Source: Apoda limacodes (Eukaryota > Arthropoda > Insecta > Lepidoptera > Limacodidae). From it: a stretch of 64,000 bases of DNA. The notes beneath the pieces are model-generated. The model made no database searches. It had not been told where the DNA came from and saw only the letters and a program-made list of their open reading frames with translations. Position 1 is the stretch's first letter. Each line of letters begins with the position of its first letter. The DNA lies in contig OX291540.1 of the NCBI GenBank assembly GCA_946406115.1, forward strand, positions 3,778,563 to 3,842,562. Reading direction: 5' to 3'. Positions 33,550 to 44,699 of the stretch are shown here, piece after piece. A program made the translations under genes and the position numbers.

Positions 33550-35691
33550 TTAGATTGAAGAGAATTCCTGGACCAGGAGGTAAGTAAGTTGCTGCAGGCC
33601 GTGCAGTAGAGCGGGCAGCGGGTTTTGCCCGGCCGCGATGGCCTCAATAGCTGCATTAAGCGCAGCGATGGATGCTCTGGCTATGTTGATCGACAACGGC
33701 GGGCAAATAGCACCCCTGACGGGAGGTGCACGACCCCTGGGGGGTGGCGCGGGGGTGGCGGCAAGATTTGTGGAATTAATGAGATTATAAAAATTTACCT
33801 TACGGTGTGATGCGGTGGGCGGTACAAGCGGTCGTGCGGGGATGGGGGGTTGGGGGGGTTTAAAAAGAGTAGGAAGCGGGGCTTGAGATTGGGCGCGGGG
33901 GGCGGCCACAACGGTGGGCGGGGCGACAGCGGCGGGTGGGGGGAGCGGGGCGAGCGGGGCGACGGCGGCGAGCGGGGCGACGAGCGACGACGACGACGAC
34001 GACGGTGGTGCCGTCTGTGCTACGACCGAGTTAAGCTCACCTGCGCTTTCTTTCTGCTTCCTGCCCTTTCCTCTGCGACCTCTCTTTCTACCTTTACTTA
34101 AGGGCTGCGTCCTGTCTGACGGCAGATTGGCAGGGGGCATTAGTGTTGGTCCGTGCGTGAGGTCATATTCTTGAGCCTCCATTACCGGTAAGGGTACCGG
34201 GGACTCTCTTCGGGGCGGCGGTGGCTTCGGGGCGGGGGGGGCACTTTTCACCCCCATCTTACGCGCTTCCCTCCTGTATAACGGACATGACCTGTCGTTA
34301 GCCGCGTGCTCTCGTTTGCAGTTAGCGCACGTTGGGGTCGCTCCTCTGTCGCGCTTGCAATCCGCGGTTGTGTGGCCCTCTCCGCAGCGTACGCAGCGGA
34401 TTGGACGATGGCAGTTGGCCGATGAGTGGCCGAACGCTTGGCAACGATGACACTGCGCCGGCCCGGGCTTTGCCTTCCACGCAGTGATATTCACGCCGGA
34501 CATGTTTAGGAGCTCCGTAATTTTGTAGACATTTTGGAGCTCACTGTGTTCGTGTCTGTTCTGTAGCTGTCCAAAGTAAATACAGTAGGGGCGACCTCTT
34601 GCCCCCGGGATCTGTCGAATATGCGATAGGGGGAAGCCCAATGCGTCCATTTCATTGGCTATTTCATCCAACGGCGCGTCGAGAGGGAGTCCTTTTATCG
34701 CCAGTTTTTGAGGTCTCTCGTTGTCCAGGCTGTAGCAATACCAGGACACGGTATTGTCCGCTTTCGAGACCTCGTCAATATAGGCCGCCACCACCCTATA
34801 TTCTTCCGGCGATTGCGGCAGGAAACGCACGCCTTTGCCAAAAGGGCGCGCGTGCGGAGCGTGTTTCAGGAGGGAACGCAGCTTCTTTAGATGCACCGAC
34901 CATTGTGGCAGATTTTCAACTATGATCGGTGGGTACCTGGCTTTACTTTCCGTAGGCTTTTGTGGCTGGTTAGGTGTAGGCGGGGCCGGGATGGCCGACA
35001 CTTGCGCGTAGGACTGGCCGGTAGTTTGCGGTGAAATCGTATCCGTATCCATTTGTACGACAACATCGGTCGCTGCTACTTGCGGCGGGGTCAGTGTTGC
35101 GGCGGATACGTAGGTCGTAGTTTCCCTTGCTGCTGCGCGGGCTTGTTCAGCTGGGTCTTTAAGTGGGCTTAGCGAGAAAGGACGTACCTCACGACCCGTT
35201 GTCCTACGTGGGTCGCTTGTTGTTTTAATGGCGATCGACGGCGGGTGGGTACGCGGCGGCGGATTGCATGGCGTCGATGGTGACATCAATGAGGCGTCGC
35301 TGGGTGCCGACGCCGGTAGGGCGTGTATAACTATATCTGAACTAGCCGCAGGGCCGGCTGTTAACTTACGCGGCGAGACGCCGTTCGATGGAGGTGAGGC
35401 CTGGATGGGAGACAGCATGGCGGGGAGTTCTTCATCTTGAAAATACTCGTACTCGTCACCTGTCTCCGAAGTGGCGTAGCTCGTGGTGCCCGAGCGGGCT
35501 GAGACCATAGACGCAGCCGACGGAGGGCGCGACGGTGGGAAGGCTGCGGCGAAAGTGCCGTCGGCGGCAGTAACCTGTCCCGTAAAAAGGTTACGGGCCA
35601 CTATTGCCGGTGGCTGAGAACGCGACCATACCTGTCGCTTCCTTACTCCCCGACCCCTGTTGGGGGGATGGCGGAACGGAGGGGGTGGCAT
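33550..35691 (-). CDS. ORF1: gag-like nucleic-acid-binding protein, 713 aa
   Basis: The uninterrupted frame runs from ATG at 35691-35689 to TAA at 33552-33550. The first 250 residues are low-complexity and Pro/Ala/Ser-rich. Residues about 255-402 form the conserved core, including a PRE_C2HC-like segment with GFPLSHIRQIPGARGRPYCI (352-371). Three zinc knuckles follow: C414-C427 (CX2CX4HX4C), C433-C445 (CX2CX3HX4C) and C455-C469 (CX2CX3HX6C). The remainder is basic and Pro/Ala-rich. In Jockey elements ORF1 binds the element RNA and forms the RNP delivered to the nucleus. ORF2 overlaps its end. The intact frame beside a single-stop ORF2 suggests a young insertion. Confidence 0.9.
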   Translation of the reverse strand: MPPPPFRHPPNRGRGVRKRQVWSRSQPPAIVARNLFTGQVTAADGTFAAAFPPSRPPSAASMVSARSGTTSYATSETGDEYEYFQDEELPAMLSPIQASPPSNGVSPRKLTAGPAASSDIVIHALPASAPSDASLMSPSTPCNPPPRTHPPSIAIKTTSDPRRTTGREVRPFSLSPLKDPAEQARAAARETTTYVSAATLTPPQVAATDVVVQMDTDTISPQTTGQSYAQVSAIPAPPTPNQPQKPTESKARYPPIIVENLPQWSVHLKKLRSLLKHAPHARPFGKGVRFLPQSPEEYRVVAAYIDEVSKADNTVSWYCYSLDNERPQKLAIKGLPLDAPLDEIANEMDALGFPLSHIRQIPGARGRPYCIYFGQLQNRHEHSELQNVYKITELLNMSGVNITAWKAKPGPAQCHRCQAFGHSSANCHRPIRCVRCGEGHTTADCKRDRGATPTCANCKREHAANDRSCPLYRREARKMGVKSAPPAPKPPPPRRESPVPLPVMEAQEYDLTHGPTLMPPANLPSDRTQPLSKGRKRGRRGKGRKQKESAGELNSVVAQTAPPSSSSSSLVAPLAAVAPLAPLPPPAAVAPPTVVAAPRAQSQAPLPTLFKPPQPPIPARPLVPPTASHRKVNFYNLINSTNLAATPAPPPRGRAPPVRGAICPPLSINIARASIAALNAAIEAIAAGQNPLPALLHGLQQLTYLLVQEFSSI

Positions 35692-36053
35692 CTGTAGGGT
35701 TGAAGACGCTGACTACAACGACATCCCTCGACGGGCACGCACAGAGGCGGCCGGAACCAGAGCAAATAAGAAAAAAAAAAAACACTTACTCCTATTCCAA
35801 ATTGCCTATCGAGAGTGAAGGAGACAGCAGTCTGTTGCCTTCTTGCTCGCACACGATGAGCGATGACGATGACGCTTCGGCTCGAACGAGCACCCGCAAC
35901 ACACAAAACGCACGTACGCACACCGTCTACAAACAAAAGGTTTTTCACGCAGAGTGATTTGTTTATAGGAGCAATTCAGAAAGAAACGAAGCGAAAGAAA
36001 CAAGATACTCCAAACGAACGATCAAGCTGTGTATAGGTATATATGAGATGTAT
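35692..36053 (-). promoter_or_regulatory. 5' UTR/internal promoter region of right Jockey copy
   Basis: This segment precedes ORF1 and is conserved with the left copy at 30227-30532. Jockey elements normally carry an internal RNA polymerase II promoter at the extreme 5' end, so such a promoter is expected here, but I did not identify a specific initiator. The last 30 bases (36024-36053, ATATATGAGATG-like) are absent from the left copy. An additional minus-strand frame through the segment is probably not coding. Confidence 0.45.
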
Positions 36054-36065
36054 CCGTGGAGCTAC
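36054..36065. repeat. Third copy of the 12-mer, right edge of Jockey pair
   Basis: CCGTGGAGCTAC is identical to 26437-26448 and 30533-30544. It is followed by TAGGCCGGGCGTG, which belongs to neither element. Confidence 0.8.
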
Positions 36066-36660
36066 TAGGCCGGGCGTGAATTTTGAAAATATTAGCAATA
36101 CCCTTGCGAGATGCTTTTTTGGCTCTTAAAGCCACAGTTTTTAAGTTATTCTCATAAATCCTTTTGCATAATGTTCTAAAAATTAATATTTATATGTAGG
36201 AAGTAATTGTAATGTAGAGAAAATTCATTTTAATATTTTAAATCAACAAAACATGTATCTCCATACAAACGAGTTGTAGACAAAGATAGCAAATATTGTA
36301 AGAGTAGTCTAGCTTTTACAACCGTAACGGTGATTTTATGGCCTGCTGCTTTGTTCGAAATAGTTTAAAACTCGACCGATCCGGCAGTCGTCGTCGCAGT
36401 TCACAGCAGCAAATCAAGAAAGGAGGAACCAATAAATAATCAATAAAGAAACTAGAAAAGCGAACAAAGGAAGAAACTCTGCTAGAAAATAAGTGTAAAA
36501 TAAGTGCTCTAGTGTAAAAGTGTAAATAAATTCTTAATAAAAATACTCTGCTTCACTTCGGCTATTTTATTTTGCGCTCAAGAAATCTTCGTGGTCAGCG
36601 GTTCACAAGTGCGTCATCCGGCTTCACCCGTCCGGCCCGCAATACGACGCCACAATATAC
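36066..36660. other. Right flank, possible LTR-like fragment
   Basis: No gene recognised. The segment 36340-36660 has features of a transcribed repeat end: an initiator-like region (CAGTCGTCGTCGCAGTTC), several AATAAA-type signals (about 36433-36545), then CTTCACTTCGGC and GTCAGCGGTTCACAAG. It could be the end of an LTR element, possibly BEL/Pao, but no second LTR or coding region was found. The first 35 bases include a stretch similar to the left flank (36074-36101 against 26354-26380). Confidence 0.3.
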
Positions 36661-39600
36661 AGTCCACTATATACACGTCAGTGGCATAGTCTAGTAGCTA
36701 GCTACCGTACGGTTGTCTAATTTCTACGGCGCTTCGTTGTCGTAGCTTCGTTTTAGCAACCGAGGAAGCTAGCCTGTACCCGTCGCCGCTGTGCTTGTTC
36801 GTAACAATGAATATCTACTGTGTGACGTCTCGTGACATTTTCAAGGAACCCCAACAATGAATGCCGACTACAAATGTATCTTAGGAAAATAACAGTGAAA
36901 ACAATAGTCGTAATCCAGCATTCCAAACCGACTGCAAACCCAAATAAGTGATATTTATAGCAGACCGGACTTAAAGAGCAGACAGCCGCTACAAGTCAAA
37001 GCCTATTTAGAGCGCTCTGCCCAGCCGAGTATGTATACAAAACGCTTGAAGTTATAACTTGAGGGAGTTGTAACACATTTTTTGCTTGAATTTTTAAAGA
37101 AGAAAATAACAAGGGTATTATCTAAGTAACCGTTTTTAAACATGTATCTTGTAACTTAGTCTATCTCTAAAGTAGGTAAGGTGCAGCAAATCAAAACGAA
37201 TGCGCCTCATCACCTGTTTATACAACAAACACAATAAATCTTGAAACAAAAATGTGGTATAGACTGTCTTCAAAATGTTGGCACTTCCGCGTGCGCGTGC
37301 ACCTTCACTGTATCGAAACTGTCTAACTAAATAAATAAACGAACTTACACACATACTAGTATACATTTTGGTGTTTTGTAGGACATGCGAAGATTTTGTA
37401 GACTTACTTTATCTTTAATTATACATATAAGAAAATTAAAATTTTCATGTTACGTACTACCAGAGCTACTACTACGATTGCACATTCTAAAGTGCATGAA
37501 TCCGAATTTTTTTTAACAACCGAAATCAATTATGTCTATATTTTCCGACCTCGGGCAGCCTCTTCGCACCTTTTTGAAATTTATTTTCAAGTTGGTTACT
37601 GCTTAATACCACTAGCGTTTATGATCCTCAATATAAACTGTACAAAGAAAATAAGTTTGGTAAATATATACATTGTTAATGCGCCGCGGTGATCTCTTTG
37701 TTCACGCACAGAACCGCGACAAAGAAAAGGTACGAACGTCATGACAAGTCACAGCAATGAGTCAAAGAACTATCAGCAGTTGTTCCTCAACAATAACATC
37801 AACAGATAAAACAAAACATATCATGTTTTAACCAATTTAAGAGTGGTGAAAGATTTAACCTGTTCCCCTAGCTCGGTGGTGATTAATCGGTCATTTGAAA
37901 TTTGAAACCTACTAATAAAATTCCAATCAATGAGAAGAATGCCCACCAACGTAACAAATAACAAGTGGCAACAGTCATGAATCCATCAAACAGTTTTACT
38001 TTTTGTCTCAAAGACAAAAAAAACAAAGGCAACGAGTTGTATTGGAGCACGTGGTGATATTGAAAAAGAAACCCTTAGGATATTAGGTTTAATGTTAAGT
38101 ATCAGACTGAACCCAAAGTTACAGAAACATTGAATAAATTCACAGTAGTAATAAATATAACAAACAAGACGCGGCAAGTAAAACCGACAAGGAGAGAAAG
38201 GTGTTAAATATTTGCGGGTACTACTACTGCAGCGCCGGCAGTTCCATACAAGCCGGTGCTGCCAAAAGAAAGTGGTAACACCAGTTTTCTAAACAACCAG
38301 CTTAGAAATTACATTGCGGTGTATTTAAACTGCTGCAACTACCAACGTGTAATGAGCTTTATAGATAATTTATGTAACTTTTTCAACAGATTGCTCAGGA
38401 GGGTAATATTTTCCTCAAGTGTCCTTTAGGCTTAATAGATTTCAATATATTATGCATTGTAAGACATACCCCAAACACGAGTGTAGAGACGCAGCCGTGC
38501 CTCTTACTGAATTCAAAATCCCTGAAATTCGTCTTAATTTTAGGAGTTTTGAAACATGTTAAGTAGGCATTTTATGGAACAATATCCTTTTTTTAAATAT
38601 GCATCCTGTTATAAACCGCCTAAATAAGAGCGTTCCTGCATAAGTATATATGAGTCTCGCTCTCTCTTGTTAGAAACAATAAATCTATCTATTTTTACAA
38701 TCTCTGTTATTCTTCTACAATGAACTTTCAAAGTTAATACTTTATTATGTCGTCCTTCGACTCCTTCGTGATGCCATGCAGCCGATGGCCAGATGTTTAT
38801 GAATGACGTTTTAGGAATGAAAGATGCTTTTAAAAATTGTGTTATTTCATGTTTTGCATTATAGACGTACGTAGGTACTCAGTCTGTCGGTTTATTCACT
38901 ACATATTTATTTAATTTGAATTGTGCAAATAGAAAGTGTTAAAATGGACCTACTACAGATCTTTCGTTGTCTTAACGCGTTCGTTCTTGCTCCATTTTTT
39001 TCTACGGTGGAGTCTTTGCCTATATGTATGTGTTGAATATAGAAAAAAAACCGAGGTACCTAGAATGCCTGCAGGCAACAGAAGCAAAAATAATGAACCC
39101 CGGAATTCAGTGAACATACCTATAATTATTATCTGAGAATAGTGAGTAAAAGATTTGTTTTCTCATACTTTTAAAATACCTAAACACTTTGTTCTTGCAC
39201 AGTATTAAATGGTTTTAGTTAATGTATTCGTCAGAAAAATTGAATGTTTTCTACCTTCTTACCTATTTTTAGTTAATTTAACCAGAAAACCGATATCAAA
39301 ACGAATTTAACTTAAAAATGTTGGCGCAATATGGCGGAGTTAACTAATTAACCCTCCGATGGATGCGGGTTAAATTTTTAATATTTAACTCGGCAGTGAC
39401 CCGGGTTAAGTAGTAGCGCAAGACAAATATGACTTTGACTCAGGTTAACTTTATAACTTGACAAAAATGGCGCTAACCCTGAGGAGCGCAAGTGGCCCTT
39501 ACACTGTCGATACAGACAAAATTGAAAGAAAGTGCACAGTTGGCGCATAATATTTAGTTTAAGAAAATCTTTTGAATTTAAGATTTTTTTTTCACTAATT

Positions 39601-40317
39601 AACGTTATAGCCCGGGGATAATAGCTCAGGGGAAATAAATTAGTTACAGGATAAGAGTAGGCGGAATGGATGGCAAAAGGGGTTCGAAAAAAGGGGAAAA
39701 ATAAATCCAAGTGATTTTGATTGACGAGGGGTGGTTGAAAATCGTTTTTTGCCATTTTTGGAGGAGCATCTGCTCAGATCACAAAATGGTCTAGAGGCAA
39801 GTTGTATATAATCAGAAAATCTACAATTTTGTTCAGGGTACTTTTCGACCTAACCTCAAATTTTACGAGATATTGGCAAAAAACCAATTTTTGCCCCAAA
39901 AAATGTTCAATATATTCAAAATTTGGACTGAATGTACACTTTTGAGTGCTTCAACTTTTCCTGTTTGCCCGAACTCTGTAAGTTAAATATTTTCTGAGAT
40001 ATTAACGATTTTCGAAAAAACAGGTTTTTTTTTTCAGTCAAAAAATTTCGCGAATTTTTTTTCAATTTTTGACTTCTTTGATGACTCATTTTTTTTGTCT
40101 TGAAGTCAAGTTTTATATAAATAAAAAAAATACCTTTACATTTAAAAAGTATCTTAAAAATGCGAAAAACTAAAAATACCGATTTCCAATATACGCAACT
40201 TGTCACCTATCGTTCAAATTCCTTGCAAAAAATAAAGTATTGCGTTAAAATACAAAAATAAAATACATATACCTTAATTAATTGAAAATTTATGTTAATT
40301 ACATGATTTTAGGTAAA
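36661..40317. other. Unassigned, mostly AT-rich sequence
   Basis: No supported exon over 3.7 kb. Frames up to 125 codons (39378-39755 minus) lack family features. GGTTAA-rich sequence at 39300-39480 may be an old repeat. The region 39780-40200 is strongly A/T-biased and gene-free. Confidence 0.35.
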
Positions 40318-40618
40318 AAAAATCAAGCTTCTAAGTCAACGCAACAAAAAATATGTCCAAAGCACGGTTATTTTTGTCAACACTGGTGTGTTGTAGAACA
40401 AACACCAAAAAATCAAAATCTTTAGGGTACTTCCCGTTGACCTAGAATCTTGAAATTTGGCAAGAATCACGAATATAGGAAACAATCCAAATTCTTATAA
40501 TTAATTAAGGCATAAACCTGTGGGACTTGATCTCATCATAGAAGAACAAACTACAATAATAAGTTTGAACGGAACCTTTGGTGCGCGAGGCAGACTCGCT
40601 GTTGGCCGGTTTTTTTTT
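40318..40618. repeat. Interspersed repeat, same family as 5147-5495
   Basis: See landmarks shared with 5147-5495: CAAGCTTCTAAGTCAACGC at the start, CTTCCCGTTGACCTAGAAT, GAAATTTGGCAAGAATC, and the end GACTCGCTGTTGGCCGG followed by a T run. Same orientation as the 5-kb copy. Confidence 0.65.
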
Positions 40619-41060
40619 AACTTATATAGATTAGGACCTGGAATAAGACAAAGGCTACTCTTTATATCGAAAAATTAAAACAAACTTTTGTTACTAACAA
40701 TAACTTTGTTGCTCCTAATCCCTACCGTACCGTGTAGTGTCGTCACCTTGGCTTACAATAAATAAAGAATTTATCAATTTAAAGACGATATTTAGCTTAT
40801 TTCGTTTTTAACAAATAAAAAACCAAATCATACTGAGGAAAGTTAGAATAAGGATAGATAATTTATAGTTCCTATGCAATAGTGACTCTTTGAATAATCG
40901 AACATTATAAAACTGTTATCAACTTGAAATAAAAAACAAACAATTTCTTTCATGGCTTAGGATAACAACTGACACTGGTGGCGGTGTCTGCTCGTACAAA
41001 AAGATTTTTTCTAAAAAAAAAAATATTTCTTTCAAGTATAACAAACTCCACGATTCGAGT

Positions 41061-41759
41061 CCTTTAGGGCCCGTGACACCACAGATGAGATCTATCACTT
41101 CTGTAAAGAAACTACTAGTCTACAATTAATATTATCGGAGAAAAAGCCGTTTCTAGTTTGACAGCTGTCATCCGAAATGAAGATCTTGATGAGATCTATC
41201 ACTTCTGTAATGAAACTACTAGTCTACAATTAATATTATCGGAGATAAAGCCGTTTCTAGTTTGACAGCTGTCATCCAAAATGAAAATCTTGATGAGATC
41301 TATCACTTTTGTGAAGAAACTACTAGTCTACGATCAAAACTTACGGAGCGAAACCGTTTATAGTTTGACAACTGTCATCCGAAATGAATTTTTTGATGAA
41401 ATCTATCCCTTCTGTCAAGTAAAATTTACAAAAAAACGGCCGTGGGAGTAATGACACTGTTTACGAGCAAGTGTGATATAAAAATAAATAAATTTTCTTG
41501 TTACAGTCCAACTAGTAGAACCAGGGACAAAAATCATTGCCCTTGGATACTACCAGTCAAACTACTTAGTAGGGCCACGGGCAAAGGATGGCAAACGGCT
41601 CATGAACATTTTTTTTATTTTTACAAACTTAAATTTTCATTTGCGTAAGCAAACCCGAACAAAACACTTGTATTTTGTTCAATGGAACTAGTGTGACAGA
41701 TATTCATCGATGTAGTAAATGACAACACTATTTGTTGGTGGTGTCACGGGCCCTAAAGG
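41061..41759. mobile_element. TIR element carrying a 104-bp tandem array
   Basis: The left end CCTTTAGGGCCCGTGACACC plus AC (41061-41082) is the exact reverse complement of 41738-41759, giving 22-bp perfect terminal inverted repeats. Between them are the 104-bp array (41084-41420) and about 300 bp of unique sequence. No transposase frame; the 68-codon frame at 41442 has no motif. Clear flanking duplications were not found. Non-autonomous DNA transposon, superfamily unknown. Confidence 0.75.
41084..41420. repeat. Tandem array, period 104 bp, about 3.2 copies
   Basis: GATGAGATCTATC recurs at 41084, 41188 and 41292, and as GATGAAATCTATC at 41395. Units also contain CTACTAGTCTAC, TTTGACAGCTGTCATCC and AATGAAGATCTTGATG. 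The first units are almost identical and the last is more diverged. The unit core matches 13968-14017 in the foldback at 13744-14242. Confidence 0.9.
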
Positions 41760-42793
41760 TGCTTCAGTAATGTTTTGGTAAAACTCGTTACCGTTAGTAA
41801 GTGTTTAGATAATGAATGACAATGAAACAGTTTATTGTTTTATTATTTTCTAAAAACTAGCAAAATGAATATCTTACTATGACGCACTTTGATTTTTTAA
41901 AAATTTTGTTTTTATTATTAAGCGTTAAAATCCGCTTATCCCTAGCACCCTTTTTAAGTTAGGATGACATTAGCGTGGACTTAGAAAATAATTAAAATAA
42001 TAAATAATAATAATAATAAATTGCAAACTTAATTGCAAAATTACACAAAACATTAAAAAAATAAAGATGCCTACCAAATTTCACAACCTCATAGAGTGTT
42101 ATATCGTTGAAATATAAAAAATATTTAAAGTTCAATCATAAGTTTATCAAAATCATGCTTTGTTTTTTGGCAATAACGAGACCCTTATAAATCTTTCGTA
42201 TCCGTCCGTCCGTAAATAAAATATTACAGCGATGTGTATTTTGAAAACCACCATACAGACATGTTATGAAAATTGCGATGAAAGTTTCTTAAAGAAAGCT
42301 AAATAAGTAGCAAATATTTTGTGCGCATCATATTTGGAATATATTAATAGTGCTTTTTTAAAATTCTTTAATTTATATATAGTGAGTTAATTGCTTTGAG
42401 TTATAAATTGTGTCATACCCCCTTTAACCGCTAACCGCTTAAACCGCGGGATCTAAATATCTGAAAAAAGTACGCACTTGGCTGCTTTTTTTTAAATATT
42501 CGGCTAGTGGCTGGAGGAAATTTATGATTAGGTTTGTGTCGGTCAAGCTTACTCGTATCACCCTGAACACAATAAATGTCGACACGACTTACTTTAGTCA
42601 AATAAAAACGCTAAACGACTTAAAAAAACGCTTGCATTATTTGCAAATAATCGATAACGGAGTTACTTCGCGGAACCGAAATAATATGTATAAAATTAGA
42701 AATAAACTTTCGAATTTGATAGTTTATATTCTATACTAAAATGATTACATCTCAAAAATTGCGTATTTTTCGAAACATTCAAATTTTTAAGTG
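41760..42793. other. No gene recognised
   Basis: AT-rich, with an (ATA)n tract near 42000-42018. The 71-codon frame at 42524-42739 has no motif. Confidence 0.35.
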
Positions 42794-43080
42794 CAAAAAA
42801 ATTAAAACTTTTTAATAAAAAAAAACGACCGGCTTCAAAAAGATGCACTAAAAAGGGAAAAATAATTACTTATTTCTAAAAATCTGATCTGAATTACAGT
42901 TTCAAGTTGGTTTCATGCAAGTGAAGAGTGTTATTAACTGTTAGGTAAATTAAATAGGAACCAACTTCAAACTGTAATTCAGATCAGATTTTTAGAAATA
43001 AGTAATTATTTTTCCCTTTTTAGTGCATCTTTTTGAAGCTGGTTGTTTTTTTTTTTATTAAAAAGTTTTAATTTTTTACT
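42794..43080. mobile_element. Nearly perfect foldback MITE
   Basis: The left arm 42794-42911 and right arm 42960-43080 are reverse complements with only a handful of differences over about 118 bp. They are separated by a 48-bp spacer. Landmarks are TTAAAACTTTTTAATAAAA, CTTCAAAAAGATGCACT and AAAAATCTGATCTGAATTAC. There is no ORF. The arm identity suggests a recent insertion or gene conversion between the arms. Confidence 0.88.
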
Positions 43081-44690
43081 TTTGAGTGACGAAGTGCTTA
43101 TTTCAAAGGAAAATTATTTGGATGACATTTTTCAGGGGAAAGTTATTTGGAATTGTCTAAAAACTAAACTACTAAATCGATTTCGAAAAAATTCTATGGG
43201 ACCAACTCGCAAGTATATCCTGCCGAAAAAAAAATCACGTAAATCGGTTCATAAACAAAAAAGTTATGGCTGAACACCCATAAAAAAAAATATATATATA
43301 TATACAGTCGAATTGAGAACATCCTCCTTTTTTTGGAGTCGGTTAATAAATGAGGAGGATCTTAAGGTTTTCTGGAAATAACTTAAAAGTGTAAGGGCTA
43401 GAAAAATTTTAAAAATCCCAAAAGTAATTTAATTCATATATATGAGGTGAGAATTAGCTAAGGTCACCTTAGTCCAGAACTCCAAATACATTGTATCGAC
43501 ACATGAGCAATGTTGCGGCGGTGGGCTCACCACCTGTCAGGCAGGGCTAAAGTTGGTGGAGAAGTTACCCTTATAATAATGTGGGTGTTTGTCCAGCTTG
43601 TCCTTCGGTGGATTGTAAACGTGGCGAAGGTCTATCGTACTTAAAAAAGGGGGAGGTTCTCATTTCGGCTACATGGTTTTTGTGACGTGTGTTCGGTAAT
43701 AATCATGTACAATCGCAAAGTCAAACGCACACATAACCGGTTCCTAAATATATATTATTTTTTGGTACTGTTACTTACTGATCTACAAGGTCATATAAAC
43801 AAACAGTAGGTTATCGAAAATGTGATGATTACTCTTTAGCTATTAGTGACGTTGTTTCCTAAATTACATTTTATGTACCACTAACCCAGATCCCAATTCA
43901 CTGGCTTGGATCAGAAGACATCGTTTGATTTCATGTATACATGTACTGATCGGTACATAGGTATGTTTGCGGTTGAATGTTTCGCTAAGAATTAATTAAT
44001 GATTTTGCATCAAATCAATTCGGTCTGTATGATATTTCAAAAGATTCATTGCTAAAATATCAGTTATTTCCAAGTGATATAATAAAGAGTTGATACACAA
44101 TCGAAGTTAACGTTTTAATTTATCACATTAACATCGATTGTGTCTGCGCATCAATTTATGTGGGACATCCCTATAACTGGAGCCTTTACTAATACCTGAC
44201 GCTACCGAAGTATGCCTTAGTTACCATTAAATTACCCTTTTTTAGCGACTTAGCACATATGCAACAATAAGGTATTGTAAGTGCAATGAACCTATATCTT
44301 TATAAAGTATTAATTTTTAATTTGATCACATAGGTGTAAGTTACTATGTTGCGCGACCACGTATTGTCCTGCATTGTACCTAATTGGTATTCAATTATTG
44401 GGCCGTGTTATCCATTGCCGCAAATATTTGCCTGTAGAACGTGCACGTGTCAAATTTTCCGACCAGTAATTGGAAACCATGGAATATACGTAAAATAATA
44501 CACGTACATATTCATGGATAATAAGGATAATAGGGTGATAGTTATTGCTCGTTCAATATCAAAATGTACAAAAGAATGTCACTTAATGTGTAATTCATAT
44601 GATTGCTCCTTAAATAATTGCCCCTTAAACGTTAATTGGTAATCGTGATCTTAGCGTACAACAAAACTTTAAATTATTATTTTACAACCA
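43081..44690. other. No gene recognised; repeat end near 43200-43345
   Basis: The stretch 43135-43345 (AATCGATTTCGAAAAAATTC, TATATATATATATA, then GTCGAATTGAGAACATCCTC and GGAGTCGGTTAA) looks like the end of a common interspersed repeat. The rest of the region to 44.7 kb shows no exon I can support. Confidence 0.4.
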
Positions 44691-44699
44691 CAGCAACGA

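Larger units (their letters stand above)
30545..36053 (-). mobile_element. Jockey-clade retrotransposon, nearly intact right copy
   Basis: This 5.5-kb element reads right to left. It has a 5' region (about 35692-36053), a gag-like ORF1, an overlapping ORF2 with endonuclease and reverse transcriptase, and a 3' UTR with three hairpins. Zinc-knuckle ORF1, a PRE_C2HC-like segment and an ORF2 without RNase H place it in the Jockey clade. Compared with the left copy its 5' end has about 30 extra bases before the flanking 12-mer. The only obvious defect in the coding part is one ORF2 stop codon. Confidence 0.88.

Noticed and set aside
35591..36003. Minus-strand frames in the 5' UTR of the right Jockey copy
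   Set aside because: They are in different frames from ORF1, not matched by a clear shared frame in the sister copy, and contain no domain.
36340..36660. BEL/Pao-type LTR
   Set aside because: Suggestive signals only. No second LTR, primer site or gag-pol region was found, so it is left as an unproven possibility.
39378..40206. Minus-strand frames of 125 and 96 codons
   Set aside because: Low-complexity Phe/Lys/Leu/Ser content reflects A/T bias; no domain.
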